NCBI RefSeq assembly: GCF_000189415.1
Contig: NC_015144.1
Location: forward strand, 2,094,001-2,158,000
From: Weeksella virosa DSM 16922
GTDB lineage: Bacteria > Bacteroidota > Bacteroidia > Flavobacteriales > Weeksellaceae
DNA length: 64,000 bases
Direction: 5' to 3'
Below the pieces are notes generated by a model. It was not told the DNA's origin. It ran no database searches and saw nothing but the letters and a program-made list of their open reading frames with translations. Below, piece after piece: positions 1 through 9,217 of the stretch. A program made the position numbers and the translations under genes. Position 1 is the stretch's first letter. Each line of letters begins with the position of its first letter.

Positions 1-789
1 AACAGAGATTTTAGTTGGAATACTAATTTCAACATTGCTTTTATACAAAATGAAGTCAAAAGTTTATTGGGCGAAGGTGTCAATACCATTGGTGGTTGGA
101 ATGCTATTATAGAAGGTCAACCTTTGGGTGTTTTTTATGGTTATAAACACGAAGGAATATATCAAAATGAGAGCGAAATTCCTGCAAGTTTGTATGCACA
201 AGGTGTAAGACCAGGTGATATTCGATTTGCAGATTTAGATGGTAATGGACAAATCAACTCTTCTGACCGTACGGTTATTGGTGATCCTTATCCCGATTTT
301 TTCGGTGGTTTAACAAATACCTTTAAATATAAAAATGTCGATTTATCGATTTTTGCAACCTTTTCGCTCGGTAATGATATTGTAGCAAGCTGGCGAACTG
401 GTTTGGATCATTTGGGAGGAACCGATTACAACAATATTTTAGAATCTTACGAAGATCGTTGGACTGGGCCTAATACTTCTAATTGGACACCACGCGCAAC
501 CAAAAGTAGTTGGAATAGGAAAAACAGTTCATATTATATAGAAGATGGTTCGTATTTGCGTATCAAAAATATTACGTTGGGCTATACTTTACCTTCATCT
601 TTTTTAAAAGAAGCTAGATTTGATAGTGTAAGAATTTTTGGTTCAATTAATAACTTATTAACGTTTACCTCATATTCTGGTTACGATCCAGAAGCTGTAA
701 GCGGCATTAATGCAACCACTTTTGGAATCGATAATTTGGTAACACCACAGCCTAAATCTTTTTTATTGGGTATCAATCTTAATTTTTAA
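1..789 (+). CDS. SusC/RagA-family TonB-linked outer membrane protein, C-terminal part
   Basis: The reading frame is open from the first base, so this is the last 262 residues of a protein of about 1000 residues. SusC-type proteins are TonB-dependent outer membrane beta-barrels that import oligosaccharides or peptides together with a SusD lipoprotein. Visible here are the DLDGNG segment, repeated aromatic beta-strand patterns, the region around YLRIKNITLGYTLP and a closing LLGINLNF strand with a terminal Phe, all typical of the SusC C-terminus. The susD-like gene starts 4 bases after the stop, supporting one operon. Substrate cannot be read from this part. Confidence 0.93.
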   Translation, partial: NRDFSWNTNFNIAFIQNEVKSLLGEGVNTIGGWNAIIEGQPLGVFYGYKHEGIYQNESEIPASLYAQGVRPGDIRFADLDGNGQINSSDRTVIGDPYPDFFGGLTNTFKYKNVDLSIFATFSLGNDIVASWRTGLDHLGGTDYNNILESYEDRWTGPNTSNWTPRATKSSWNRKNSSYYIEDGSYLRIKNITLGYTLPSSFLKEARFDSVRIFGSINNLLTFTSYSGYDPEAVSGINATTFGIDNLVTPQPKSFLLGINLNF

Positions 790-793
790 TGCA

Positions 794-2113
794 ATGAAAA
801 TTATAAAACATACAATCAAAATTTTAGCACTTAGTGTTTTAACTTTTGGCACTCTCACTTCTTGTCAAGACGAATTAGATATCTATTCAGAAAATGCCAT
901 TTCTCCCGAACAAATTAACAAAGAAAACATTCAATTTTTCTTAAATGGTTTATATGATAATTCTACACCTATCCGAGATGATTATTTTTACAATGATGTC
1001 AGAGGTGGTAATTATACATGGACGGCATTATCCGGAAACAACAGTAAGTTTGGTGTTTTGATTACCGGAAATGGACTTGACGACACCAATGTTTTTTCGT
1101 CAAGTTATTGGCAATTCTGTTACAGCAATATATATAATGCTAATAATTTAATTGCTGCTTCAGAAAAATTAGATGAAAAAAGAATTAATGCCGAAACTAA
1201 ATTTATACGTGCAGCCATGTATTATCATCTGGTTACCATGTTTGGAGATGTGCCACTTATTACAACCAATACAGTAGAAAATTTACCACGTACACCCAAA
1301 GAAGAAGTTTGGAGTTTGATAATAAGCGATTTAGATTATGCGATTGAAAATGCCCAAAATTTGAATCAAACTTCTTCGTCAAGAGTTTCGAAAGAAGCAG
1401 CCAAAGCATTCAAAGCACGTGTTTTGTTATATTTAAACATGAAAAATGAAGCAACAAATATAGCTTTAGAAGTTATTAATCAAAGTAATTTAGCGTTAGA
1501 TAAAGATTATGAGCGTATTTTTAGAGCTACAGCTTCTTCGACTGAAATTCTTTTTGCGTATAAAAATTTAACTACTGAATCTAACGTGCGTTTATCGCAA
1601 CTATTTTGGCCTTATGGTACCACTTGGGCAGGTTCTTATTTCGTACAACCATCTGATTTTGTTTTGAATGAATTGTACGAAGAAAATGATCCGCGAAAAG
1701 ATATAAATATCCAAAAAATCGTAAATTCAGATGGAACCTTCAACATGATAATAAGCAAATATACCGATGTTCAACCTTTAATTTTTAATCGATTAGCTGA
1801 AATGTATTTTATTGCTGCAGAAGGTTTGGGTAAAGATCAAGGTTTAATGTATTTGAATCAATTACGATCTGCTCGAAGTTTACCTCATTTTACGGCTCAA
1901 GATTTCAGTTCTGACGAGGCTTATTTAGAAACCGTTTTATTAGAAAGACGTCGCGAATTATTCAGTGAAGGTTTTTTGTTTCAAGATTTAGTGAGAACTG
2001 ATAAAGCCATTGACTTACCTAATATTCCAACCAAAAATCATTATGTAATGCCTTTGCCTGGAAGCCAAATCATATTATCAAACGGAGTATTAATTCAAAA
2101 CGACGCATACTAA
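794..2113 (+). CDS. SusD/RagB-family nutrient-binding outer membrane lipoprotein
   Basis: 439 residues. The N-terminus is a lipoprotein signal with lipobox LTSC (Cys about residue 24), followed by the acidic QDELD stretch common in surface-exposed SusD proteins. Helical TPR-like segments (KFIRAAMYYHLVTMFGDVPL) and the C-terminal part (ERRRELFSEGFLFQDLVRT) match the SusD family. It should cap the SusC barrel and bind substrate at the cell surface. The ATG lies 4 bases after the susC stop, and its own stop overlaps the next ATG by one base (TAATG), so the three genes are probably translated from one message. Confidence 0.94.
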   Translation: MKIIKHTIKILALSVLTFGTLTSCQDELDIYSENAISPEQINKENIQFFLNGLYDNSTPIRDDYFYNDVRGGNYTWTALSGNNSKFGVLITGNGLDDTNVFSSSYWQFCYSNIYNANNLIAASEKLDEKRINAETKFIRAAMYYHLVTMFGDVPLITTNTVENLPRTPKEEVWSLIISDLDYAIENAQNLNQTSSSRVSKEAAKAFKARVLLYLNMKNEATNIALEVINQSNLALDKDYERIFRATASSTEILFAYKNLTTESNVRLSQLFWPYGTTWAGSYFVQPSDFVLNELYEENDPRKDINIQKIVNSDGTFNMIISKYTDVQPLIFNRLAEMYFIAAEGLGKDQGLMYLNQLRSARSLPHFTAQDFSSDEAYLETVLLERRRELFSEGFLFQDLVRTDKAIDLPNIPTKNHYVMPLPGSQIILSNGVLIQNDAY

Positions 2114-3042
2114 TGAAAAAATTATTATTAGCACTCATTGTCATTTCATTTATTCAAAGTTGTGCAAGTGTTCAATCTATCGAGAAAACAGACAATCTTT
2201 TATTGGATCGTAAAGGTTGGAAAATTAATGAAATCGAAGATGGTATTACCCATTACGAATTTCCTTCACAATATTATCATGCTTTCAAATCTTATCAAAA
2301 TGTGAATGTATTAGCCATTCATCCACAGCATAATAAATACAAAATTGATTTTACCGAGATTAATCCTCGTGATAGCATTTCTGCTGTTGGAAATAAAAAT
2401 GAAAATGCCATTTTTGCCATCAATGGAACATATTACGAAAAAAATGCAAACGCAGGAAACTCAACTTCATATTTCAAAACTAAAAATCAATTAATCGATT
2501 CGGTACAAGTAAAGCCTGGTACCTTATATTATTGGAAACACGAAGGTGCATTTTATATGACCAATGAAAAAGTAGGAATTGTGAGAGGAAATAATAAAAC
2601 TTACAATGATTTGAATGCTGCAAATATAATGTCTGGCTCTCCTCTATTAATCGAGAATTATCATCCATCGGGTCTACATTTTACACGTAATATTGTAGAA
2701 AATTTGAATGACTTAAATTACGAAAATCCCGATCGACATCAAGGTGTAAGACATCCACGTACCGCTGTTGCCATTATGCCAAACAATGTTGTACTTTTTA
2801 TAGCAGTGGATGGTAGAAACGACAAAGCAGCGGGTATGTCTGCGAAAGAATTGACAGAATTTTTGATTACATATTTCAACCCAAAAGATGCATTAAATAT
2901 CGACGGTGGTGGTTCGACTACATTTTGGTTACGTAACGATAAAAGATCAAAAACTGGTGTCATCAATTATCCAACTGATAACAAAAAATTCGATCATAAT
3001 GGTCAAAGGCGGGTGAGAAATGGTTTTATGATTGTAGAATAA
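2113..3042 (+). CDS. Phosphodiester glycosidase (NAGPA-domain) lipoprotein
   Basis: 309 residues with a lipoprotein signal ending in QSC (Cys about residue 17). The C-terminal two thirds carry the hallmarks of the NAGPA/DUF2233 family: HPRTAVAI, then VDGRN, AAGMSAKELTEFL and NIDGGGSTTFWL. This family includes the human enzyme that uncovers mannose-6-phosphate by cleaving a sugar phosphodiester, and bacterial exopolysaccharide-related proteins. Placed after susC and susD, it may trim phosphodiester-linked glycans at the outer membrane before or after uptake. That link is inference from position. A hairpin terminator follows at 3088-3119. Confidence 0.88.
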   Translation: MKKLLLALIVISFIQSCASVQSIEKTDNLLLDRKGWKINEIEDGITHYEFPSQYYHAFKSYQNVNVLAIHPQHNKYKIDFTEINPRDSISAVGNKNENAIFAINGTYYEKNANAGNSTSYFKTKNQLIDSVQVKPGTLYYWKHEGAFYMTNEKVGIVRGNNKTYNDLNAANIMSGSPLLIENYHPSGLHFTRNIVENLNDLNYENPDRHQGVRHPRTAVAIMPNNVVLFIAVDGRNDKAAGMSAKELTEFLITYFNPKDALNIDGGGSTTFWLRNDKRSKTGVINYPTDNKKFDHNGQRRVRNGFMIVE

Positions 3043-3087
3043 ACACCTTCTTAACATACGATCTTAATAAACCTGCTTCTAACAAAT

Positions 3088-3119
3088 GCAGTCTGAATTC
3101 ATTTTGGACTGCTTTTTTT
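3088..3119 (+). terminator. Rho-independent terminator after the SusC/SusD operon
   Basis: GCAGTC (3088-3093) pairs with GACTGC (3107-3112), followed directly by seven T. It lies 46 bases after the glycosidase stop and closes that operon. Confidence 0.75.
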
Positions 3120-3289
3120 ATTTCTATATATTAATTTAATTTATCATCCAGAAGTATGATATTCTTATCCTAATTTATAAAGTTATTCTGTGATTTGTTT
3201 TTCCAATAATTTTGCTAATGCCTTGGCTCCACTATTAGGAATTGCAGGTAGAGTAACAATGTACAAGCAGGTAAGGCAGCAGACTTGGA
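3120..3289. other. Gene-poor stretch with a possible coding scrap on the minus strand
   Basis: No intact gene. On the minus strand about 3184-3250 reads as a plausible C-terminus ending GAKALAKLLEKQITE and a stop, with no start and no recognisable family. It may be the tail of a deleted gene, next to the nitrilase scrap that follows. Confidence 0.3.
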
Positions 3290-3568
3290 TGGTGTTGCGT
3301 AGATTACTTTGAAATTCAGTTTTCTCAATCGGCTGTTTTCACACCTTCTGATTTTGCTTTTCCTACCAACGGGGTGAAATCAGAAGCCACACCCAATACA
3401 GAAATGGTGCTGATTACCGATGTGGATTTGTATGCACTCAAAGATCTACATGAATATGGGACCGTGAAAACCCTGAAAGATCGCCGACACGATATGTATC
3501 GTGTAGTGCAGCCTAATGTTTCTACAGTAGGAAAGCCAAAAGAATCTCTACAGAAAAATAAGGATTAG
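3275..3568 (+). pseudogene. Remnant of a nitrilase-family (carbon-nitrogen hydrolase) gene, C-terminal part
   Basis: The frame is open from just after a stop at 3272-3274 to the stop at 3566-3568. It contains DYFEIQFSQSAVFTPSDFAF, then TPNTEMVLITDVDL, LKDLHEYGTVKTLKDRR and DMYRVV, which read as the C-terminal end of carbon-nitrogen hydrolases of the nitrilase superfamily. The catalytic Glu, Lys and Cys regions, about 200 upstream residues, are absent. I therefore call it a decayed fragment, not a functional gene. It sits at the left margin of the accessory region. Confidence 0.6.
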
Positions 3569-3680
3569 CCAGAATTTCCAATGTTATTTCGGTAGAAAAA
3601 AGAGTTGATCATTGATGTTTTTAATGATCAGCAGTGGCTGAATGTTTTTCTTGTAAAAAAAGAGAACAAAATAAATAAAA
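3569..3680. other. Short non-coding interval, probably decayed
   Basis: A short open stretch (about 3606-3692, + strand) encodes LIIDVFNDQQWLNVFLVKK and stops inside the following hairpin. It has no start or recognisable domain and I do not call it a gene. Confidence 0.25.
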
Positions 3681-3714
3681 AACTCCGTTAAACAAAACGT
3701 TTAACGGAGTTTTT
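3681..3714. terminator. Strong bidirectional terminator hairpin
   Basis: A perfect 13-bp stem (AACTCCGTTAAAC at 3681-3693 and its complement at 3699-3711) with a 5-base loop. A-rich sequence on the left and T on the right give U-tracts for both strands. It lies just beyond the stop of the minus-strand type IX cargo gene and probably ends that transcript. Confidence 0.8.
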
Positions 3715-3738
3715 GCGTGATCATATACCCGCAATCGG

Positions 3739-4578
3739 TTATTTTTTTATGAATTTTGTCGAAATTCTTCGGCCATTTTTGGTGGTTATAACGCTTAAAT
3801 ATGCACCTGAAGGAAGAAATCCTACTTGGTTAATTTTTTTGTCAGAAGTCATAATACTTTTACCATTCAGGTCGAAAACTGTCAGAGACAAAAAGTCGTT
3901 GGTTTTTACTTCTAAAATATCTGTAATTACCGTAGCAGCCAATGGGGCAGACGAGCTGTTGAATATTTCTGTCGATCCTAGTACGCTTTCTCCTTCGAGC
4001 GTGAAGGTTAGGCCAGCTGGCTGTTGTGTCCATTTCTCATTGGTATAGACCTTTGCTAATTTTGTACCTTCTTTGTTGTTTGCTGGGTAGAAATGCCAAT
4101 CGGTCAGACTCGATGGATAGGGTGCATTGATGTAGGCACTGAATATAAACCAATATTTTCGGTCTGCTTTTAGTTGGATAGAGTGAGAGCTCAAGTCTAT
4201 CTCGAAGGTTTGATCCATCCCCTGAGAAATGAGATTTACTCCATCCATTTTTTGCAATGATTTGAAAATGATTGTGTTTTGTGTTCCTGGTTCTGTGGTT
4301 AGGTCTTCTTCTTCGATAATATAAAAATCTGTAGATTTCAAAATCGAAGGAAGATTTTGCATTATTTGTGCACCGTACAATACTACTTTTGATAAGGTTG
4401 CATCGGTAGCTAGAACAAAATCATCTGCTGCATGAATGGTTCTAGAAGAGGAAGAGGCACTGATGGCATTACCGTCTGATGATTTTTCTTGAGTAAACAA
4501 GACAGTATTTTGGGCCGTTAGGGGTTGAGCACCGAGCATCATCCCAAATAAAATAAAAGAGTAAAGTTTTTTCTTCAT
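3739..4578 (-). CDS. Secreted protein with type IX secretion C-terminal sorting domain
   Basis: 279 residues. The N-terminus (MKKKLYSFILFGMMLGAQPLTAQ) is a Sec signal peptide. The last 75 or so residues (DLNGKSIMTSDK..., GFLPSGAYLSVITTKNG, STKFIKK) match the type A sorting domain recognised by the type IX secretion system of Bacteroidota. The middle part, about residues 25-200, looks like a beta-sandwich with no catalytic motif I recognise. The protein is probably exported and anchored or released at the cell surface. It is a single-gene unit with the strong hairpin at 3681-3714 downstream. Confidence 0.85.
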   Translation of the reverse strand: MKKKLYSFILFGMMLGAQPLTAQNTVLFTQEKSSDGNAISASSSSRTIHAADDFVLATDATLSKVVLYGAQIMQNLPSILKSTDFYIIEEEDLTTEPGTQNTIIFKSLQKMDGVNLISQGMDQTFEIDLSSHSIQLKADRKYWFIFSAYINAPYPSSLTDWHFYPANNKEGTKLAKVYTNEKWTQQPAGLTFTLEGESVLGSTEIFNSSSAPLAATVITDILEVKTNDFLSLTVFDLNGKSIMTSDKKINQVGFLPSGAYLSVITTKNGRRISTKFIKK

Positions 4579-5066
4579 GTTTTGTAATTTTTTGCTAATA
4601 TACTGTTATTGGATTGTAGAAAAACTAAATTATTAACATTTATAATCGCTTATTTTTATATTTTGGGTTGTTTCGAATAAGTTTGTGTATTTATTATCTT
4701 TTTAAGATGAAATAGTGAAAATTGATTTTGTGTGAGGAACGCAAGTTTATAAGATGAAGTATGCAGTACAAAACCCATAACGGTTCTATATCCTTTTTTC
4801 GGTGTTCGTTCGGTGTTGCTATATCGTGAAGAGTAAGAAAAGTGGGAAATTTTAGATTTCCTTTATATGATAATTTATTAGATAAGTAAAAATCTCTTAG
4901 ATAGAAAATATGTTTGACTGTCAAAATAATTTATACCGATTAAAAAATTAACCACCTATCAATTTGGCTAATATTATCATTTATACTTACGAATTTAAAG
5001 AAATCTAATTTGTAAGTTTAATTTGATATAAAGTTTATCGTTTTCTTTATAAATTTTTTCAAATAT
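4579..5066. other. Intergenic region, about 490 bp, no gene seen
   Basis: Very AT-rich, with no convincing coding sequence on either strand and no clear hairpin. It should hold the promoter of the minus-strand cargo gene near 4580-4640. The left end of an IS3 remnant begins near 5067. Confidence 0.5.
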
Positions 5067-5673
5067 ACTACTCCCCAAAATTCGGACCACGGGTTAAGTT
5101 GAAAATAATGATTAATTTTAACTCGTATAATGATGAAAAAAGCAGAAGAAAATTTACCGATGCCTTCAAGGCCAAAGTTGCCATTGAAGTTTTAAGGGAG
5201 AGAGAAACGCTCAGCGAACTGGCCCAGCGTTTTGAGATCCATCCCAGTCAGATCAGCATCTGGAAACGAGCGTTTCTGGAGCAACCCAGACAGAACTGCT
5301 GAACGAGTCGATAGAAAGGTACGGAAAGCCTGAAATCATCAATTCTGACCAAGGAAGTCAATATACTTCCAAAAACTGGTTTAATTGTTTAAAAGGTCAT
5401 GAAATCAGGATAAGCATGGACGGTAAAGGCAGAGCTACAGACAACGTTTATGTGGAAAGATTCTTCCGGTCAATCATGGATGATTATATTTATTTAAATC
5501 CAGCAGAAAACGGATTGGACTTGTATCTTGGAGCCAAGAATTTTATTGAGGAATATAACCAAAGAAGACATCAGGGAATAGAAAATAAAAGGCCAAAAGA
5601 TTTGTATAAACTTGAAAAAACAATTCAACTTAAATCAGCCTAATTGTGGTACAGGAAATGGGTAGTACTTTAA
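5067..5673 (+). mobile_element. IS3-family insertion sequence with a large internal deletion
   Basis: The left end near 5067 (TACTACTCCCCAAAATTCGG) and the right end near 5644-5673 (complement beginning TTAAAGTACTACCCATTTCC) are imperfect inverted repeats. Inside are the start of orfA and the end of orfB joined directly. A complete IS3 element is usually about 1.2-1.5 kb, so most of orfA and the first half of orfB are missing. The final 191 bp (5483-5673) recur at 17375-17565. Confidence 0.75.
5099..5643 (+). pseudogene. Deleted IS3-family transposase (orfA start joined to orfB end)
   Basis: 5099-5302 encodes about 62 residues of OrfA with its helix-turn-helix (FKAKVAIEVL... LAQRFEIHPSQISIWKRAF). 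Near 5290 it is joined in another frame to the OrfB C-terminus. That part runs from ELLNESIERYGKPEIINSDQGSQ through the integrase core with catalytic Asp (SDQGS) and Glu (VERFFRS) to a stop at 5641-5643. The first catalytic Asp is lost, so the element cannot encode an active transposase. Confidence 0.8.
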
Positions 5674-5863
5674 GCCAAAATGTTGAACATGTTTTAGAAC
5701 ATTATGTAGCATCTCGTTGGATTGTTGAGGTTATATAAAAATATATTTATAAATATTATGGTTGTTTAAAATAAATATTACAAAGAAAGATATAAAACAT
5801 ATCTATTAATTGCATATTTCATATCTTTACCGAATACGATTAAAAAGGTTATACATCAAGGAA
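5674..5863. other. Junction between IS remnant and defence island, with a coding scrap
   Basis: Directly after the IS end, 5673-5738 reads SQNVEHVLEHYVASRWIVEVI and a stop. This looks like the tail of a gene cut by the IS, of unknown family. The rest (5739-5863) is very AT-rich and should hold the promoter of the methyltransferase gene. I could not identify a clear TAnnTTTG box. Confidence 0.35.
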
Positions 5864-8800
5864 ATGGATAAGCTTATACAAACTTTCTCAATAAAAATAT
5901 TAGCAGATTTTTTCAAAAAAGCTATTTCATCATTTAAAAATGAAGAAGAAGATTTAGATTATATTATAGAAGATAAAAATTTTGAGCAATTTTCTGAATT
6001 GACAAGAATTGGAAATGTAGAATTTAAAAATTCTGACGAACTCATTGTTTTTGCCTGTAAATATAACGGGATTCTATCTGAACGTTCTTCTAAAAAAAAG
6101 CAATTTGAAATTGCGAAGTTAGTTTTAAAAGAAGATTTTAAAGACGGAGCTATTTTCGTTTTTTATGATAAATCAGGAAAATTCAGATTTTCATTTATCA
6201 GAAGAAACTGGGACGGAAAAGCAGATAAAAAATATTCTTCTTGGAAACGGTTTACTTATTTCGTTAATCCGGAAGAACATAACAAAACTTTTAGACAAAG
6301 AATTGGCAACTGTACATTTAAAGATTTGGACAGTATTCAAGAGGCTTTTTCGGTTGAAAAACTTACTAAGGAATTTTACAATGATTTGTTTAAATGGTAT
6401 CAGTGGACACTTACAGCCGAAGTAGGTATTACATTTCCGAATGATACTGCTACTTCAGACGATGACCGTGTAAAGTTGGAAGAGCAAATGATTCGTTTGA
6501 TTACCCGATTGTTATTTGTTTGGTTTATCAAACAAAAACAGTTGGTACCAGATGAATTATTTAAAACGGACAAGTTATCAGAAATACTAAAAGACTTTGA
6601 TCCTAATAGTACTTCTGATGGGAGTTATTACAACGCTATTTTACAAAACCTGTTCTTTGCCACATTAAACAAAGCGGTAACGGAAAGGGAGTTTGCAAAA
6701 ACTAAAAACAGGGATATTAAAACTCGATACCGTTATGCGGAAATGTTTACGATCTCCGAAGAAGAAGTTTTGAATTTATTTCGACCTATTCCGTTCTTGA
6801 ACGGAGGGCTTTTTGAATGCCTGGATAAAGAAGAGAGTACAGACGGGATCAAGTACCATTTGGATGGTTTCAGTCGTAGTGACAAAAAATCACCCAATGG
6901 AAACTTTAAGCACCGTGCTTTTATTCCTAATGCGGTGTTTTTTGGAGATGGGATTAATGAGGGCTTAATTCCTTTATTGGAACGCTATAATTTCACGGTA
7001 GAGGAAAATGTGCCGAATGAGGTGCAGGTAGCATTAGACCCTGAATTGTTAGGAAATGTTTTTGAAAACTTGCTTGGAGCTTTTAATCCTGAGACACAGG
7101 AATCTGCCCGCAAACAATCCGGCAGCTTCTATACGCCAAAAGAGATTGTTGCCTATATGGTGGATGAATCTTTGATTAGTTATCTGCAAAGTAAATTTTC
7201 AGATTTGGAGGAAGCACTCATTCGCCAGCTTTTTGAGCAAGAAGTGTTACCTGATTCTTTAGCTCAAGATGCTGTTTTGTGTGAAGAAATTGCTTCACAA
7301 CTCCGCAAGGTTAAAATCCTTGATCCTGCTTGTGGTTCTGGAGCTTTCCCGATGGGAATACTCAATCGGATGGTAGAAATTCTTGAGAAATTAGACACAA
7401 AAAATAAAGAAACACACCACGACTTGAAATTACATTTGATTGAAGAATGTATTTACGGTGTGGATATACAAACCATTGCAGCCCAAATTAGTAAATTACG
7501 TTTCTTTATTTCGCTGATTGTAGAGCAGGAAACAATGGATTTATCTAAGCCTGAAGAAAACTATGGTGTATTAACCCTACCAAATTTAGAAACTAAATTT
7601 GTGGCAGCGAATACTCTGATTGGGATGAAATCAAAACCGGCTCAATTAACGATTTTTGATAAAGAGGAAATAGAAAACACCAAACAGGAATTACTGAAAG
7701 TAAGAAAAGAACACTTCTATGCGAAATCTGCTTCTGCAAAAAAGAAACTACGAGATCAAGATGCCGAATTAAGGGAAAAACTGGCAAAACTATTAAAAGA
7801 AAGTGGCGAGTATGCTCCCGAAGATGCCGTACAATTTTCGCAATGGAATCCCTACGACCAAAACGCTACTTCGCCTTTCTTTGACCCCGAATGGATGTTT
7901 GGATTGGAAGAGGGCTTCGATGTAGTAATTGGAAATCCTCCATATGTACAACTACAAAAGGAAAATGGCAAATTGGCTAAATTGTACCAACATTGCGGAT
8001 ATAAAACCTTCGCTAAAACGGGAGATATCTATTCACTGTTTTATGAACGTGGTTGGCAATTATTAAAAAACAAAGGGATTCTGTGCTACATTACATCCAA
8101 TAAGTGGATGCGTGCAGGATACGGAGAAAGTACTCGTGAATTCTTTGCAACCCATACAAACCCTATCTTATTAATTGACTTTGCAGGACAAAAGATATTT
8201 GAGTCCGCTACGGTGGATACTAATATTCTCTTGTTTTCTAAGGATAAAAATAGACAACAGACAAGAGCCTGCGTGATCAAAGAAAAGGTGTTAAATAATT
8301 TGAGCGATTATTTTAGACAAAATGCCACAGTTTGCAATTTTTCAAAGGGGGAAAGCTGGGTAATTTTAAGTGAAATTGAGCAGAGGATAAAAGCTAAAAT
8401 TGAAGCCGTTGGAACCCCTTTGAAGGATTGGGATATTAATATTTATCGTGGGATATTGACGGGCTATAATGAGGCTTTCATTATTGACGGAAAGAAGAAA
8501 GATGAGTTAATCGCAGAAGATCCAAAATCTGCCGAAATCATTCGACCGTTACTTAGGGGTCGTGATATAAAGCGATATTCTTATGATTTTGCTGATAAAT
8601 ATTTAATTGCAACTTTCCCAAGCAAAAATTATAATATTGACGAATTTCCAGCGATAAAACAATTCTTAATAGGCTTTTATCCTAAGCTTAAACAAACAGG
8701 TGAAAACCTTACAGCTCAAGAAATTAAAGCAGTTTTAAATCACGCTAAAACACATGGAATTCCAATTAAAGAAAGTTCTTTAAAAAAGTCTAGAAAAAAA

Positions 8801-9217
8801 ACTACAAATAAATGGTTTGAAACACAAGATTCGATAAGTTATTGGGAGGATTTTTCTAAACAGAAAATTGCTTGGAATAGAATAGCAAGTGAAAAGCTTT
8901 TTTCTCTTGTTGATGAAGGAATTATAATACAGGATAGTATGCACTTTTTTACAGGCAATCATTTAAAATTTTTGTGTGCAATTCTAAATTCTAAATTATT
9001 TTCTTGGTTTATGTATTTAATCATTGGTGATACTGCTGGAGGTAATGCAGGGAATTCTGATAATATTAGAAATTTAACTATTCCAAAACCTAATAGAGAA
9101 CTTGAAATACAAATTGAAAGATTAATAAAAAGTGAACAATATCGCGAAATAGATAAAGTTGTGTACAAATTATATGATATTTCCGAACAAGAAATTGCTT
9201 TTATTGATGCTCAATAA
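5864..9217 (+). CDS. Eco57I-like restriction-modification enzyme (N6-adenine DNA methyltransferase with recognition domain)
   Basis: 1117 residues from the ATG at 5864, which follows an AAGGA-type site. A TTG 18 codons upstream is less likely. SAM-binding motif I, DPACGSG, starts at residue 487 and the adenine-methylase motif IV, NPPY, at residue 691. SFYTPKEIVAYMVDESL near residue 420 is typical of gamma-class adenine methylases. The N-terminal 400 residues may hold a nuclease or accessory domain, though I do not see a clear PD-(D/E)XK site. From about residue 814 the C-terminus is a TaqI/Eco57I-type target-recognition domain. A second, different version lies inverted downstream (9201-11219). 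The size fits type IIG or BREX PglX-like enzymes. It should methylate self DNA and take part in phage defence with the neighbouring helicase. Confidence 0.88.
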   Translation: MDKLIQTFSIKILADFFKKAISSFKNEEEDLDYIIEDKNFEQFSELTRIGNVEFKNSDELIVFACKYNGILSERSSKKKQFEIAKLVLKEDFKDGAIFVFYDKSGKFRFSFIRRNWDGKADKKYSSWKRFTYFVNPEEHNKTFRQRIGNCTFKDLDSIQEAFSVEKLTKEFYNDLFKWYQWTLTAEVGITFPNDTATSDDDRVKLEEQMIRLITRLLFVWFIKQKQLVPDELFKTDKLSEILKDFDPNSTSDGSYYNAILQNLFFATLNKAVTEREFAKTKNRDIKTRYRYAEMFTISEEEVLNLFRPIPFLNGGLFECLDKEESTDGIKYHLDGFSRSDKKSPNGNFKHRAFIPNAVFFGDGINEGLIPLLERYNFTVEENVPNEVQVALDPELLGNVFENLLGAFNPETQESARKQSGSFYTPKEIVAYMVDESLISYLQSKFSDLEEALIRQLFEQEVLPDSLAQDAVLCEEIASQLRKVKILDPACGSGAFPMGILNRMVEILEKLDTKNKETHHDLKLHLIEECIYGVDIQTIAAQISKLRFFISLIVEQETMDLSKPEENYGVLTLPNLETKFVAANTLIGMKSKPAQLTIFDKEEIENTKQELLKVRKEHFYAKSASAKKKLRDQDAELREKLAKLLKESGEYAPEDAVQFSQWNPYDQNATSPFFDPEWMFGLEEGFDVVIGNPPYVQLQKENGKLAKLYQHCGYKTFAKTGDIYSLFYERGWQLLKNKGILCYITSNKWMRAGYGESTREFFATHTNPILLIDFAGQKIFESATVDTNILLFSKDKNRQQTRACVIKEKVLNNLSDYFRQNATVCNFSKGESWVILSEIEQRIKAKIEAVGTPLKDWDINIYRGILTGYNEAFIIDGKKKDELIAEDPKSAEIIRPLLRGRDIKRYSYDFADKYLIATFPSKNYNIDEFPAIKQFLIGFYPKLKQTGENLTAQEIKAVLNHAKTHGIPIKESSLKKSRKKTTNKWFETQDSISYWEDFSKQKIAWNRIASEKLFSLVDEGIIIQDSMHFFTGNHLKFLCAILNSKLFSWFMYLIIGDTAGGNAGNSDNIRNLTIPKPNRELEIQIERLIKSEQYREIDKVVYKLYDISEQEIAFIDAQ
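8303..8325 (+). repeat. Inverted repeat, left candidate crossover site of the recognition-domain inverton
   Basis: 23 bp inside the methyltransferase gene at the start of its recognition domain, matching 11197-11219 in inverted orientation with one mismatch (position 8307). The core ATTTT-AGAC-AAAAT is a small dyad, as expected for a serine recombinase site. Coding homology continues past it towards the gene end at a lower level, so the near identity here stands out. Confidence 0.65.

Noticed and set aside
3713-4048. Open frame on the plus strand over the type IX cargo gene
   Set aside because: Antisense to the sorting domain, which is clearly recognisable on the other strand.
4694-4924. 76-codon frame on the minus strand in the intergenic region
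   Set aside because: No domain, no neighbours, composition like non-coding AT-rich DNA.
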